From assembly GCA_023897205.1 (NCBI GenBank), contig JAHWDD010000003.1:2731665-2795664 (forward strand): a stretch of 64,000 nucleotides of DNA. Reading direction: 5' to 3'. This DNA is from Exophiala sp. HKRS030. Lineage: Eukaryota > Ascomycota > Eurotiomycetes > Chaetothyriales > Herpotrichiellaceae. The position numbers and the translations under genes were made by a program. Positions 12,363-24,682 of this stretch are shown here, one piece after another. The notes below the pieces were generated by a model that searched no databases, was not told where the DNA came from, and saw only the letters and a list, made by a program, of their open reading frames with translations. The first letter of the stretch is position 1. Each line of letters begins with the position of its first letter.

Positions 12363-15300
12363 ATGGCGGCAATCAATCCTGAGTTGGAAACTGCCTTGCG
12401 CAGGCTGGACGAAGAACTCGAGGAAGGCGATATCACAAGGAAAGGCTACGAGAAGCGCCGCACCCTAATTTTATCCCAATTCCTGTCTCCGCCACGGGCA
12501 CCCTCCCCTCAACAGTCGCAGCAATCTCGAGGCGGATTGAGAATACACTCCCCTGATGATAGCGACCACCCTGCATCTAATGATGCTTCGCGGGCCGCTT
12601 CTCTTGCCGCCCTCACCGGCACCACCATCTCCAATCCTTCGAGAAATGGCACCCTAACAGATGGCTACCTCAACACGAGCCAGCCAGCCGTACCCCACGA
12701 TCCTCGGAGTGCCACACCGCAGAGCCATGTCAATCGCTTTCAGGAAAGAGAAGGTGGTCCAGCTCGTGGCTCATTCGTAGGCTCTTACGACACCCGGCAG
12801 GACACCTTCCATACAGCCAACGACACCTCGAGGTCGCAGACCCTGATGAGCCAGAACTATGCCTTCAACCCAGAGACACAACAAAACTACCCAGCTACAG
12901 ATACGCGAAACTCCACTATGCTTGACTCCCAGCAAGGCTATTTCTCCGATTTTGCCGGCCAGCAAAGGGAAGACCATCAAGAGACATATGGAGGCCATGT
13001 ACATCGATATTCTCAGAGCGAGGTTACCTCTCCCACTGCTCAGATTGCTCCCCCATTCCTCAACACCGGTGAGCTCGCCGGAGGAGCTGCCATCCATCAA
13101 ATGCCCATGGAACCTCGTGAGGTACCCTTTGCCATATGTGATCCCCACGATTCCCATATCGAAATGTCCAGGTTTGAAAACATTGCCGCTGTTCTACGCC
13201 ATCGAGCCAAAACTAATCCAAAGCAAGCTGCGTACTGGGTCCTGGATCAGAAAGGCAAAGAGCTGGTCTCCATAACATGGGAAAAGCTCTGTAGCCGAGC
13301 CGAGAAAGTTGCTCAGGTCATTCGGGACAAGAGTAGCTTGTACAAGGGCGACCGGGTTGCATTGATATATACCGAAAGCGAAATAATCGAATTTGCCGTT
13401 GCTTTGCTTGGTTGCTTCATTGCAGGCGTTGTCGCCGTGCCTATCAATGATCTCAAGAACTATAATCGACTAAATGTCATCCTTACGTCTACCCAAGCAC
13501 ATTTGGCGCTGACCACGGAAGCCAATCTCAAAAACTTTCAACGCGACATTACGGCTGCAAAATTGAATTGGCCTCGTGGCGTTGAGTGGTGGAAGACCAA
13601 TGAGTTTGGTAGCTATCATCCCAAGAAAAAGGGCGAAGAGCCTCCCTTGATCGTGCCAGATCTCGCATACATTGAGTTCTCCACCGCCCCGACGGGCGAT
13701 CTCCGTGGTGTGGTCATGAGCCACAAGACGATCATGCACCAGATGGCCACCTTGAGTGCCATGATAACCTCGGCCACCAGCAATACCCGAGCAGATACAT
13801 TCAACCCTGCGCTACGTGACAAGCAAGGACACCTTATCACAGGTTCGCGACGCGGCGAGATCCTGCTCAGCTACTTGGACCCAAGACAGAGTATTGGAAT
13901 GATCCTCGGTGTGCTACTTAACATCTACGGTGGCCATACCGTCATCTACATTGATCAGAGAGCAATTGAGACCGCCGGACTCTATGCCAATTTGATCACG
14001 AGATACAAGACGACATTATTGGTAGCTGATTATCCAGGACTGAAGCGTGCTGTTTACAACTATCAGTCGGATCCTATGACGACTCGAAACTTTAAGCGCA
14101 ATTTCGAACCTAACTTTAGCAGTGTCAAGTTATGTTTGATTGATACTTTGACCGTGGATGCCGAGTTCCATGAGCTTTTAGCCGACCGCTGGTTGAAACC
14201 CCTCAGGAATCCGAGGGCAAGAGAGATTGTGGCACCTATGCTGTGTCTTCCAGAGCACGGTGGCATGGTGATCAGCATGCGGGATTGGCTTGGTGGCGAG
14301 GAACGCATGGGTTGTTCTTTGACGCATGAGATGGACCATGACAGAGAGGTCGAGGAGAAGAAAGAGGATGAAAATTCCACCGCTAAATCTGGCTTTGGTA
14401 GCAGTCTCATAGGTGGAGGATCAATCAAGCCAGCAAAAGAGCGATCGACCGAAGATCTCGGCGAAGTCCTTCTCGACAAGGAAGCCTTGAAGACGAATGA
14501 TATTGTTGTGCTGGCTATGGGTACGGAAGCAAGGGCCAAAGCTAGTTCCTACCCCAATGCTGTTCGGTGTGGCGCTTTTGGTTATCCCATACCTGACGCC
14601 ACCCTCGCCGTTGTCGATCCGGAATCTGGCCTACTGTGTACCCCAAATTCCGTGGGCGAGATATGGGTCGATTCACCTTCGCTTTCTGGTGGGTTCTGGG
14701 CTCTTCCAAGGCACACCGAGACCATCTTTCATGCACGACCATATTGTTTCAAAGAGGGTGACCCAACCCCCACTGCCATCGACCCTGAATTTCTGAGAAC
14801 AGGATTGCTCGGCTGTGTTATCGAAGGCAAAATCTACATTTTGGGCCTGTACGAGGACAGGCTCAGGCAGAGGGTCGAGTGGGTTGAACATGGTGTGGCC
14901 GTCCAAGAACATCGGTACTTCTTCGTTCAACATCTTATTCTGAGCATTATGAAAAACGTGCCAAAGATTCACGATTGCTCGGCATTTGATTGCTTCGTGA
15001 ACGACGAACATCTCCCTATCGTCCTTCTCGAGTCTTTGTCAGCATCCACAGCCCCTGTTTCGTCTGGTGGTCCACCACGTCAATTGGACATTGCTCTGCT
15101 GGACTCACTAGCTGAAAGAGCGATGGAAGTCTTGTACCAAGAGCACCATTTGCGTGTTTATTGCGTTCTGATTACCGCCCCTGGAATACTGCCCCGCGTG
15201 ACAAAGAACGGTCGCAGGGAGATTGGCAATATGCTCTGCAGGAAAGAGTTTGACAGCGGTTCACTACCTTGTGTACACGTCAAATTTGGAGTTCAAAGAG

Positions 15301-18300
15301 CCGTACAAAATCTTCCGTTTGGTGAAGACATTAGTGGTGGCATATGGTCACCTGATTCGAGTGCCTCGAGAAATGATCTTCTCTATGACCAGGAAACACA
15401 ATGGTCAGGCGTCGATCCTCGTGATGTTGTTATCGATGATCGAACATCCACATCGTTGAGCAATTTCACCAATATCTTTGATTTGATGCAATGGCGCGTA
15501 GCCAGACAAGCGGACGAACTCGCATATTGCACCATTGATGGGAGAGGTAAGGAGGGCAAAGGTCTAACATGGAAGAAATTCGACACTCGCGTTGCAGCTG
15601 TTGCACTCTACCTGCGCAACAAGGTCAAAGTGAAACCTAGCGATCATATCATCTTGATGTACACTCACTCTGAGGATTACGTCTTTGCAATTTATGCTTG
15701 TATGGTGCTTGGTGCGATTGCCATTCCTGTGGCTCCTCTCGACGCGAATCGACTGTCCGAGGACGCTCCAGCCTACCTACACATTGTTGCGGACATGGGT
15801 GTCAAGGCAGTATTGTGCAACAACGATGTCGACCACCTGTTCAAACAAAAGCCTGTTTCTCAACATCTAAAGCAATCAGCCCAATACCTCAAAACACATA
15901 TTCCCAACGTCTACAATACCACTAAGCCATCGAAACAATCACATGGTTGCAGAGACTTGGGACTGACCATGAATCGCGCTTGGGTGTCTCCAACCAATCC
16001 CGTCATAATTTGGACATATTGGACCCCTGATCAACGGCGGATATCGGTACAACTAGGACATGACACTATCCTTGGCATGTGCAAAGTACAAAAAGAAACG
16101 TGCCAGATGACAAGTTCGAAGCCTGTTCTTGCTTGCGTCAGAAGTACCATTGGCATTGGCTTTTTGCATACTGCCTTGTTGGGTGTTTATAACGGCAGTG
16201 CAACATACATGATCTCACCGTTAGATTTTGCTCAGAACCCGGCATCGCTTTTCTTAGCCCTGTCTCGGTACAAAGTCAAAGATACATATGCTACCAGCCA
16301 AATGTTGGAATTTGCCATGGGCCATGTACCTGGCAAAGGCTTCTCATTGCACGAGATGAGAAATTTGATGATCGTCACCGAGTCAAGACCTCGACTAGAC
16401 CTGTATGGCAAAGCTCGGTTACACTTTGCGCAAACAGGTCTGGAAAGAACGGCGATCAACACCATCTACACCCACGTGCTGAATCCGATGATTGCTTCTC
16501 GCAGTTACATGTCCATTGAACCGATTGAACTCTGGCTTGATGTTCGTGCATTGAGACGTGGCCTTGTCTACCCAGTTGATCCAGACTCAGATCCCACAGC
16601 TCTCTGCATTCAAGATTCGGGAATGGTACCTGTTGCTACGCGTATTGCAATAGTGAATCCTGAAACGTGTCAACTGTGCCATGTAGGTGAGTATGGTGAG
16701 ATTTGGGTCCAGTCCGAAGCTTGCGCGAAAACCTTTTATATGTCTAAGCAACCGTTCGACGAGGAGCGCTTCAACGGCCGAATCGTGGGTGGTGATCCGA
16801 ATATGGTCTATGTTCGCACTGGAGATCTTGGCTTTCTGCACAATGTCACAAGACCCATTGGCCCCGGCAATCAGCCCGTGGAGATGCAAATTCTGTTTGT
16901 TCTAGGAAGTATTGGTGACACATTCGAAGTCTATGGCCTCAATCACTTTCCAGTTGATATTGAGAACAGCGTCGAGAGGTGTCATCGGAACATCACCCTG
17001 GTGGGTGCGCAGTGTTTCAGGCCGGTGGTCTTGTGGTTGTGCTCGTTCAGGTCCATCGAAAGGCATATCTCGCCTCCATCGTGCCCGTCATCGTCAATGC
17101 CGTTCTGAACGAACACCAGATAGTGGTCGACATTGTGGCATTTGTAGGAGACGGCGATTTCCCAAGAAGCAGATTGTCGGAGAAACAGAGAGGCAAGATC
17201 TTGGCTTCTTGGGTGACAAGAAAGCTACGGACGATCGCACAATTCGGCATCAGAGACACTGATGGTGGTGAAGGGCAAGACCCAGGCATGTTGGAACGCA
17301 GAGGAACGAGTACGTTGACCAAAGTCTCGAGTCAAGTGGACCAGAGACGAACCTCGACTGCCTCAGAATCACAGCCGATGCAACAGAATTCCGGGCAGGT
17401 GGAGAAACTGTCGAGCAGATCTAGTATCATGCCAGAACTGCCCCTGACGATTCCTCCCAACCATTATCAAATTGACCCAACTGGACTGTATGACGACAAC
17501 CAAGCTTCGCGTGCGGGAGGCAATGGTCCATCAGTCACCTTGAATGACCGGCCGTACAGTTTACCCGAAGGTGCAATTGAGATGCCTACGAGCTTTCAAG
17601 ACATCGATGAAGCAGGGAGAAGCCCCGTGGATAATCCGTATCTGACGGATGAGAAGTTTTTCGATCCCAATGCCGATTGGGAGCACCAGTTTGGAGAAAG
17701 TACGCCTCAAGCATCCCAAATCGATCTTGTACCCGGCGGAGCACCTAGACTGTCTATTGTGAACCCCGATAATTATTCGTCTGGAGGGAGTAATGAAAAC
17801 ACACCTACATCATACACAGCGTCTGCAACGCCAACATCGGCAGTGCCTCGATCTGCTGTATCATCAAGCGGGTTTGAGGCCGAAAGCCCGTATGAGGACC
17901 AAGGCAACCCATTCAGAAATTCCATTCCGGCAGCTGTCCCCAGCTTTGACTTTGTCACATCACCAACAGCCAGGAACCCTGCTCGGAATCAAATGGCGAG
18001 CGCATCGGCTGCGTACGATCAAATCACATCCCCGACTGGTGGGCGTGCCTTGTTGCCTAGTCAGCAAGCCCGTTATTCATCATACCATGCTCCAGCACAA
18101 GAAGTCAATAGACCGCGGAAGTTTAGTGAGAATTCATATGAAGCACAGGAGTTGCCAGAAGAGGCTCTAATGTATGCGGCATACGGACAGCGAAAAACAA
18201 CACCCGGAATTGAGCGACAGAAAGAAAATCAAGACAGAAGTGGAACAACCGAAGCACAGGGAAACGACAGGCTTGACGTTGACCTGAGTAGTGTGGCTGG

Positions 18301-18352
18301 TAGTGTACGAAGACGTTATGATGGAAGTGGATATGATGATTACGACTATTAG
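12363..18352 (+). CDS. Dip2/CPS1-like protein: DMAP1-binding domain plus two AMP-binding domains
   Basis: This protein of about 1996 residues matches fungal CPS1 (the virulence-linked protein of Cochliobolus) and Dip2/yeast Cmr2. Residues 3-45 form a DMAP1-binding-like helical segment, followed by a disordered linker. Two FAAL-like adenylate-forming domains start near residues 270 and 1034. The Dip2 family is linked to regulation of specific diacylglycerol species, so it is not an NRPS despite the AMP-binding domains. A disordered Ser/Pro-rich tail of about 300 residues ends at 18352. The frame breaks at C run 16996-16998: the first frame reads to VERCHRN, and the conserved continuation PGGCAVFQAGG lies one frame over. 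One missing C repairs this exactly. No splice sites fit, because the break falls inside a conserved block. I treat it as one intact gene. Confidence 0.88.
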
Positions 18353-19201
18353 TTAGGATTTATGACTCTGATTTGGGAAGAGATGCAATTGGACATTTGC
18401 GTCAATTGCTTGAGAAAAGTCGTACATTATGGTTGTGTGTATGTATATTGACGATGAGGAACTGCACGGTTGAAGAATACCTAGACCAAGGCATCCTATC
18501 TAGCATAAGAGCTTCAAGCTGGACTGTAGCAAACATGCATGTTAGAGCATCACAGCATCACAGGCACCTAACAGGTGACAGAGGGGGTACGGTGTAGACA
18601 GAACTCGGTGTTGTAGTTAGTATTGTTGCTAGTCTCGATCTAGTCTAGCTCAACGCCGCCTTTTATTCCCCTCAAAGGAGCCCACGGGAACCCTAGTAAA
18701 TTCTAATGGCAAGATCCTCGTAGCTCCTCATAGCTCCTCAAATACTAAAGTCGTCGGATTCATACCTGATTCGCACCGATCGGATTGGCGTCTACTGGAA
18801 TTTGCTGGGTAGAGATCCTGAAAGTATCAGATAGCTATCTACCTAGAAAGGTGTCTGGCGAGCTAATCAGATCTCCTACCTAATTACACTGCAATGCTTA
18901 CATAGCTTCGTCCTTCTCCCCTCTCTTGAACTCTCCATCATTGACACCATGTACTGTACGTTGTTTATCAATTATACTATACCTAAGCACCTGCTTCGAA
19001 CTCCACAGCACCAACTAATTCACTAATTAACTGACTAACCAACTGACTAGCCAGCTAATTAACTACGCAGCCACTGACAGCTCAGCACGCCGATAGCGCG
19101 GAGAACCCCGGCCACATCAGCCACGAGAGAGCGTGCGTCTCGAGCGCAAGATAAAAAAAATTATACATAACAAACACAAACTGAACCTCACATTGTGACT
19201 C
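18353..19201. other. No gene seen; RidA promoter with small direct repeats
   Basis: This region has no supported gene. Near 18716-18742 the word TAGCTCCTCA is repeated. Between 19012 and 19064 an AT-rich stretch repeats ACTAATT/AACTGACTA words, within 200 bp of the RidA start. Confidence 0.45.
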
Positions 19202-19992
19202 ATGTCGAGCCTCGCACTACGACGATTTAATATCCTCACATCCTCTCGTCGTCAATCCATCTTATCCCCAATCGCAGGATCAACATCGATAACTACAACA
19301 CCAACAACAAGGACAAGAATCTCCCACCCTCAATCAATCCGCCACTTCTCCCCTCGCACCCCGCAACCATCATGTCTGGCCTCACGCCCGTCTTCACCAA
19401 GGAAGCCTGTCCACGTAAGTCTCTTCCACTCCTTCTTCCCTCCTCCTCCTCGTCTTCTTCTCTTCTCAAGAGTCAAAACACGATCCATCCAACTAACCTC
19501 CCCACCTCTTTCCTCCCCTGTAGCCGCCGGACCATACAGCCAAGCGATCAAAGCCGCGGGCATTGTGTTCTGCGCGGGCCAGATCCCCGCCGACAAGCAA
19601 GGCAACCTGGTCGAGGGACCATCACCGAGAAGACGGCCGCGTGCATCTTGAACCTCAAGGCCATTCTCGAAGAGGCTGGCTCCGAGCTCGGAAAGGTCGT
19701 TAGAGTTGGCGTGAGTTTCCTTTCCCTTTTCCTTTTCTCGTCTTCTACTCCTACTCCTACTACTCTTATCAATTATTTACAAAAAGGGGGCTTTTGTGAG
19801 GGGCTGGGAATATTGCTGATGTGTGTACTTATGGTTTTGATTTAGGTCTTCTTGTCCGACATGCAGCATTTCGCCGAGATGAATGCCGAGTATGAGAAGT
19901 GGTTCACCCACAAGCCCGCCAGGACCTGTGTGGCTGCCAAACAGCTTCCCAAGGGCGTCGATGTGGAGATCGAGGCCATTGCTATCCAGTAG
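19202..19992 (+). CDS. MMF1: Mitochondrial RidA/Mmf1 (YjgF/YER057c/UK114) family protein
   Basis: RidA proteins hydrolyse reactive enamine/imine intermediates from PLP enzymes; Mmf1 is the mitochondrial form. Exons are 19202-19414, 19524-19710 and 19846-19992. The core reads LTPVFTKEACPPAGPYSQAI, FCAGQIP, ILNLKAILEEAGSELGKVV, then VFLSDMQHFAEMNAEYEKWF and KPARTCVAAKQLPKGVDVEIEAIA, which covers the whole family. From the ATG at 19202 runs an Arg/Ser/Thr-rich, acid-free leader ending in RHFSP, a typical mitochondrial presequence. Two single-base breaks interrupt it: C run 19350-19353, separating the leader from the ATG at 19372, and G run 19615-19617 after GNLVEG. Each is fixed by one added base. 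A shorter cytosolic form could start at 19372. The 3' end meets the MDR gene tail to tail. Confidence 0.87.
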
Positions 19993-20183
19993 GGAGCTTG
20001 TTCTGAGGGACTTGACTTGGAAAAGGGGATAGTCTGTCTATCGTTGAACAATGCTTGCTGTTCTCAGGTACTGGTTGATTCTCGAACATGACTGGTCTAC
20101 GCCCAACTAGCTGGGTCTTCCTTCTAATCCAAAAATTCCATTCTGACAAAGGTTCATGACATGAAAAAAGGTATTTAGGTCTT

Positions 20184-21317
20184 TCATAGCTTGCTCTTGC
20201 CTCCTTCATGTTCCTCCCCAGGTCCACTACCACTTTGCCCCATGTATCTCTGGCACCAAGAGCGATCAATGCCTTGGGCACTTCCTCCAGTCCTTTGTAG
20301 TGTTTGTCCGTATATGTGATGCCTCGAAGCTTGCCTGACTTGATCAAATCGAAAATCCCCTTCCATACTTCGGGTATAGTCTCTTTCTCCTTGGTGGCAT
20401 ACATGCCCCAATGTAGACCCACAATGCTGATGTTCTTGAGTAGAACACGGTTCAGTGCGACTTTTTCAATGTCTCCACCAGCGAATCCTATCACGAGGAG
20501 TCGACCGTTCCAGGCTATACATTTGATCGAGGCGTCAATCATACCTAGATATGTTAGCGTTTGCTCCCGACGTCCATGAACAAGCTGACTTACCAACAGG
20601 ATCATAGACGACATCGACACCAGCTTTGCCATTTCCCGTCCGATGCTGTTCGCACAGACCGATCACCCTCTGCGGCCATTTCGGGTCGCGGTAGTCCACC
20701 ACGTAATCAGCCCCATAATCTAGACACACTTGTCGCTTTCGCTCTGAACCAGCAGTAGCAATGACAACTGCGCCCAATGCCTTTGCGATTTGTACTGCGG
20801 ATAGACCAACACCGCCAGCACCGGCATGGACTAGAACCCATTCACCTGGTTGTGTCTTTGCTCGGATGACAAGTGCGCCGTAAGCAGTCGGTGTAGTTAC
20901 GTACACACCAGCTGCATCAGCATAACTCCATCCCTCAGGCACAGGAAACAGCGCTTGCTCGTCGGCCAAGATATGGGTAGCATATGCGCCATGTGTAGCA
21001 CCAAACACCTTATCTCCAACCTTGTACACGTGCTTTGTCTGGGTATTGATCGTCCCATCAATGCTACTTGCGACCTTACTCGAGGTAGACTCGATCGGGG
21101 TTGCGAGCACCTCGCCGGCAAATTCCATCCCCGCGATCCATGGCAGGGGAGGCTGATGTTGGTATTTCCCCTGGATCTGGAGCAGGTCGAAGAAATTCGT
21201 GCCGGTGGCGTGGATCTTGATCAGGTATTTTGTTGGATGAGGTGTCGGAGTAGGTAGCGTGGTAACGTGGAGGTCCTGTGGTCCGGAGACATACTTGGTC
21301 ACTTGAATGGCTTTCAT
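20184..21317 (-). CDS. Quinone-oxidoreductase-like MDR enzyme, possible PTS1
   Basis: This is an NADPH:quinone-oxidoreductase-type medium-chain dehydrogenase of about 361 residues. Exons are 21317-20594 and 20544-20184, with a 49-nt intron that joins DVVYDPVG to MIDASIKC in phase. The GroES-like part has the family signature GTNFFDLLQIQGKY. The nucleotide-binding motif is HAGAGGVGLSAVQ, followed by ATAGSERKR. No zinc ligands of the alcohol-dehydrogenase type are seen. The open frame runs past the expected end for about 55 unconserved codons into the RidA 3' end (to 19982). If one base is missing in the C run 20216-20219, the protein ends instead at 20184 in GGKSKL, a peroxisomal PTS1. I favour that end, moderately. 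The ATG at 21317 is preferred over an upstream one at 21389. Confidence 0.82.
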
Positions 21318-21592
21318 GGTTTCTGGATGAAGATTCCTGTTGGGCTTGATCGGGGAGGTTGAGATCTTGATGTATAGGCCACCCGACACTGTAGACTGCC
21401 TAGGTAAGTTCTTGCATTGAATAATTTCATCAAGACCTGCATTGGCCGCAGGAAGTGGTTGCCGGAGTCTAAGCGGGGGATGGCGTTTCCAATCAGTAGA
21501 CGAACCTCGGTTCGCGCCTAAAGCGCACTAGTGGCTACGGTGAAGAATAATGGCTTTGAGAGCGCACTGTGCCACCGTAGCCTGAGACACCT

Positions 21593-21604
21593 TATCACGT
21601 GATA
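21593..21604. promoter_or_regulatory. 12-bp palindrome with CACGTG core
   Basis: TATCACGTGATA is a perfect palindrome centred on a CACGTG E-box, the type of site bound by fungal bHLH factors such as Cbf1 or Pho4. It lies about 280 bp upstream of the MDR gene start and just beyond the GH78 stop, so it most likely belongs to the MDR promoter. Function is inferred from sequence only. Confidence 0.35.
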
Positions 21605-21633
21605 TGGCTTCATTCATCTCTGCATTTCTATAT

Positions 21634-24088
21634 CTATGCATAGGTATTGCTATCATCATTCTCCTTTCTCCATTCTGTCAACAGCGGTGGTGGTGGCCAA
21701 TGGTCGTAGGCGTCACAGTCACATGCGAAGTCGTGGCTGCCAGCTCCAACCCATCGCCCCGAGTCTTTAAGCTGGCCTTCATCTAGAAGCGAGGATTGGC
21801 CGGCTTCTGGCAAGACAACCAACGCGGTTGCTCCAGTTGGTACCTGAAGCTTGAGCTGAAACGTTTTCTCTTTTATCATCTTCCACTCACAACTGATCTC
21901 GCCATATGCGCTCTTGTACTTCACTTCCGCAGATCGAATGGTTCCCCAGGGACTGGACGCACCAAGATTCTCTTCCAGCCTGGCTCTAGGGGACTAATTC
22001 CACCTACCACACTATGCAACCAATTCGCAACAGCGCCTAATGCGTAATGGTTGAAACTTGTCATCTGCCCTGGATTGATCGAGCCATCGGGCAGCATACT
22101 GTCCCATCTTTCCCAGATTGTGGTGGCCCCATCTTGACTGGATACAGCCAGCTTGGGCATTGCGTTTCCAAAAGCATTCGATAGGCGATGTTCGCATGAC
22201 CGTACAACGAGAGGGCGTACAAAATAAGCGGTGTACCAGCAAAACCTGTTGATACTCGGAACTTGAGCTGTCTTACTAGTACAGCTAGTCGGTCTGCGGC
22301 GACTTTGGCTTGTGACGAGTTTCGATACAATCGAAAACACAAGACAAGAGCAATGGCTGTCTGTGTATCTGAAACGATCCGCCCGATCGCCGATATATAC
22401 TTCTCCTGAAAGCGAGAAAGCAATACAGCATGACTGTCTTTGTATCTCTTCGCGTCAGCGCTTGCCGACAAAATGACTGCTATTCGACTTGCGATGCCAG
22501 TGATATGGACGAGGTAGGCATCGGCAACAAGGACACCGTCGGTACGCGCCAGTCCAGGTTCCTGAGGTGGTGCAGATGGGTCTAGCCAGTCAGAAAGCTG
22601 CCAGACGTCCTCACGCCATAGTCCATCAGATCCCCGGATGACGGCTTTGTCAAGATGCATTTTCATACTTTCATATTGACGCTTGAGGACATCCACCTGG
22701 CCGTATGACTGATACAAACTCCATGGCACCAACACTGCAGCATCGTCCCAGACCGCTTGGGCTTCATACGAGAACGGTGTGCCCTGCAGAACATCAGGGA
22801 TAACGCACGGTACAACTCCGTTGTTATCGGACTGGTCGTAGGCCAGATCCTGCAACCAATCCGACAATATCCCGGAGGTGTCGTAGAGGAAATTTGCTGA
22901 TGGAGCAAATACTTGGATATCTCCAGTCCATCCCAATCTTTCATCTCTCTGAGGACAGTCTGTGGGAAGCGAGAGAAAGTTTCCTCGCATACTCCAGGTG
23001 GCATTGGCGTGTAACTGGTTGACAAGATCGTTTGAGCAATGAAATTCTCCGGTTCTTTTCATGTCCGTATGCATCACCAAAGCCGAGATACTGTCCTTGG
23101 TCAGGGGAGCTTCCTCTTCGGTCGTTGACCAACCTTCAACAGATACATAGCGAAAGCCGTGGAAGGTATATTTCGGTGACCATTCTTTTAGCTCGGTGCC
23201 ATCTGATATCAAAATGTCTGTTGCTTTCGCCGTTCGCAATGGCCGCAAGCATAGGTCACCTTGCTCCAGTACTTCGGCATGTCTTATTTTGATCGAATGC
23301 CCGGCAGGTTTCAGGATTTTGTGGAGCCTGACTTTCCCTGTCATGTTTTGGCCGAAGTCGATGATCACCTTGCCTTTGCCTTTCTCTATGATTTCCATTG
23401 GCTTGATTGTCTCGACGATGCGTGCGGGAGGAGCACGGGGTTTCACTAAGACGTGAGCATCTTGAATCGCTGCCTTCCGGACGGTCTCCCAGCCCTCGAC
23501 ATGATTGTCTGCACCTCCCAACCAGTTTCTGTCCTGTTGTCGCATATCATAGGTTTCTCCATCATAGATCCCACTGCTGACGATGGCAGAATAAGACCAT
23601 TTCCAGGTTTCATCGGTTACAATACGCTCGACGACGTTCGCTGCAGAATCAAGAAACTCAAGTTGAGCAAAAGCTGCCAGCTCATTCCCGTACACCCGCG
23701 TTCGTCCTTCTCCCCAGCCAAGTCGACCAGCATACCATCCTTCGGCCACTTCAATAGCGAGTACGTTGGACCCGGTATGGCACAAAGAGGTCACATCGAA
23801 TGTTTGGTAGTGCAGTCTGTGCTTGTAACTCGACCAGCCAGGAGCCAAGACATGGTCTCCAACGCGGTTGCCATTGATCCAAGCCTCGTAAACACCATGA
23901 GAGGTGATGTAAAGTTGGGCGGTGGCATGTTTGCTGGCTGCGCCGTCCCTACACTCAAAAGTCGCTCTAAATCTGAGGGGCCTCAACTGCTCCGCTGACG
24001 CACTTGTCGATGTTGAGGTGATGAACTTGGCCTGCCAGACTATCTCATTTTGTGGCTCGCCTTTGTCATCGTTGTTGGCTGCCATCAT
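21634..24088 (-). CDS. GH78 alpha-L-rhamnosidase (bacterial rhamnosidase type)
   Basis: This enzyme of about 818 residues should release terminal alpha-L-rhamnose from plant polysaccharides or glycosides. The beta-sandwich N-domain includes LYITSHGVYEAWINGNRVGD and LAPGWSSYKHRL. The concanavalin-like part has DFGQNMTGKVR, and the (alpha/alpha)6 catalytic domain carries the family acid motif DCPQRDERLGWTGD. No signal peptide is seen, which suggests a cytosolic enzyme acting on imported oligosaccharides. The ATG at 24088 is the first; upstream only a TTG is in frame. The gene is intronless but broken twice by one missing base in C runs: 22127-22130, where KMG continues as ATTIWERWDSM, and 21944-21947, where RPVPG continues as GTIRSAEVKY. 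After repair the C-terminal domain is complete. It is transcribed away from the sugar transporter across a shared promoter. Confidence 0.89.
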
Positions 24089-24682
24089 TAGACTGCGAAT
24101 AGCCTCCAACGAGCAGCATTAGGCGGACGTACTTACAACTCGGCCAAGGCTCAGATGATCAATTGATCATTAAGCTTACGGCAACAGATGTCCCGAGATC
24201 CTCGGAAAGTTCCTTCTTAGTCGTTCATGATGGGCAAGGCGGCTATGAAGATCATTTGGTAGACCGAAGTCACCGAACAGGCTGAATAGAGAGAGGGGCA
24301 GTATTTACCCCAATCGACCCGAATCCCCATTCGTGCTCCAACAAGTTCCCCAGCTCGATGTTGAACAGAAACGACTATATCCGAATTAGGCAACCGGTGC
24401 CTCTGCTTACTATGTTGAGGCCCTATGTTACCGGGTTCTTGGTTTGCCTGTGTTGGTATGCTCGGTAGCTATTGACCCGTGGGGAAATTAGAAAGTGGTT
24501 CCATGTGCTGGGTAGAAGTCACACAACCGAATTACATTTCCATATCCGTCTGGTCTTTGTGAATGCATATTGGCCACGCGACGATAAAGTCCGGGGTAAG
24601 TGCTTGGAATCGGAGCATCCATTTACCTCGTTCACCTATACAGCAATTGTCGACCTTGCTTCTCTCTTTACACCTCTTCATC
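24089..24682. promoter_or_regulatory. Shared divergent promoter of GH78 and sugar transporter
   Basis: These 594 bp separate the two divergent starts, so both genes are likely co-regulated. Two words fitting the CreA/Cre1 carbon-repression consensus SYGGRG are present: 24348-24353 (CCCCAG, reverse orientation) and 24479-24484 (GTGGGG). Such hexamers arise often by chance. Several CGG/CCG triplets also occur. Confidence 0.45.

Noticed and set aside
16970..17030. A short intron at the Dip2 frame break
   Set aside because: A GT at 16980 and an AG near 17011 exist, but splicing them out would delete conserved residues on both sides of the break.
12363..18352. Secondary-metabolite (NRPS-like) cluster because of two AMP-binding domains
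   Set aside because: There are no condensation or carrier domains, the DMAP1-binding-like start marks the Dip2/CPS1 family, and the neighbours are not tailoring enzymes.
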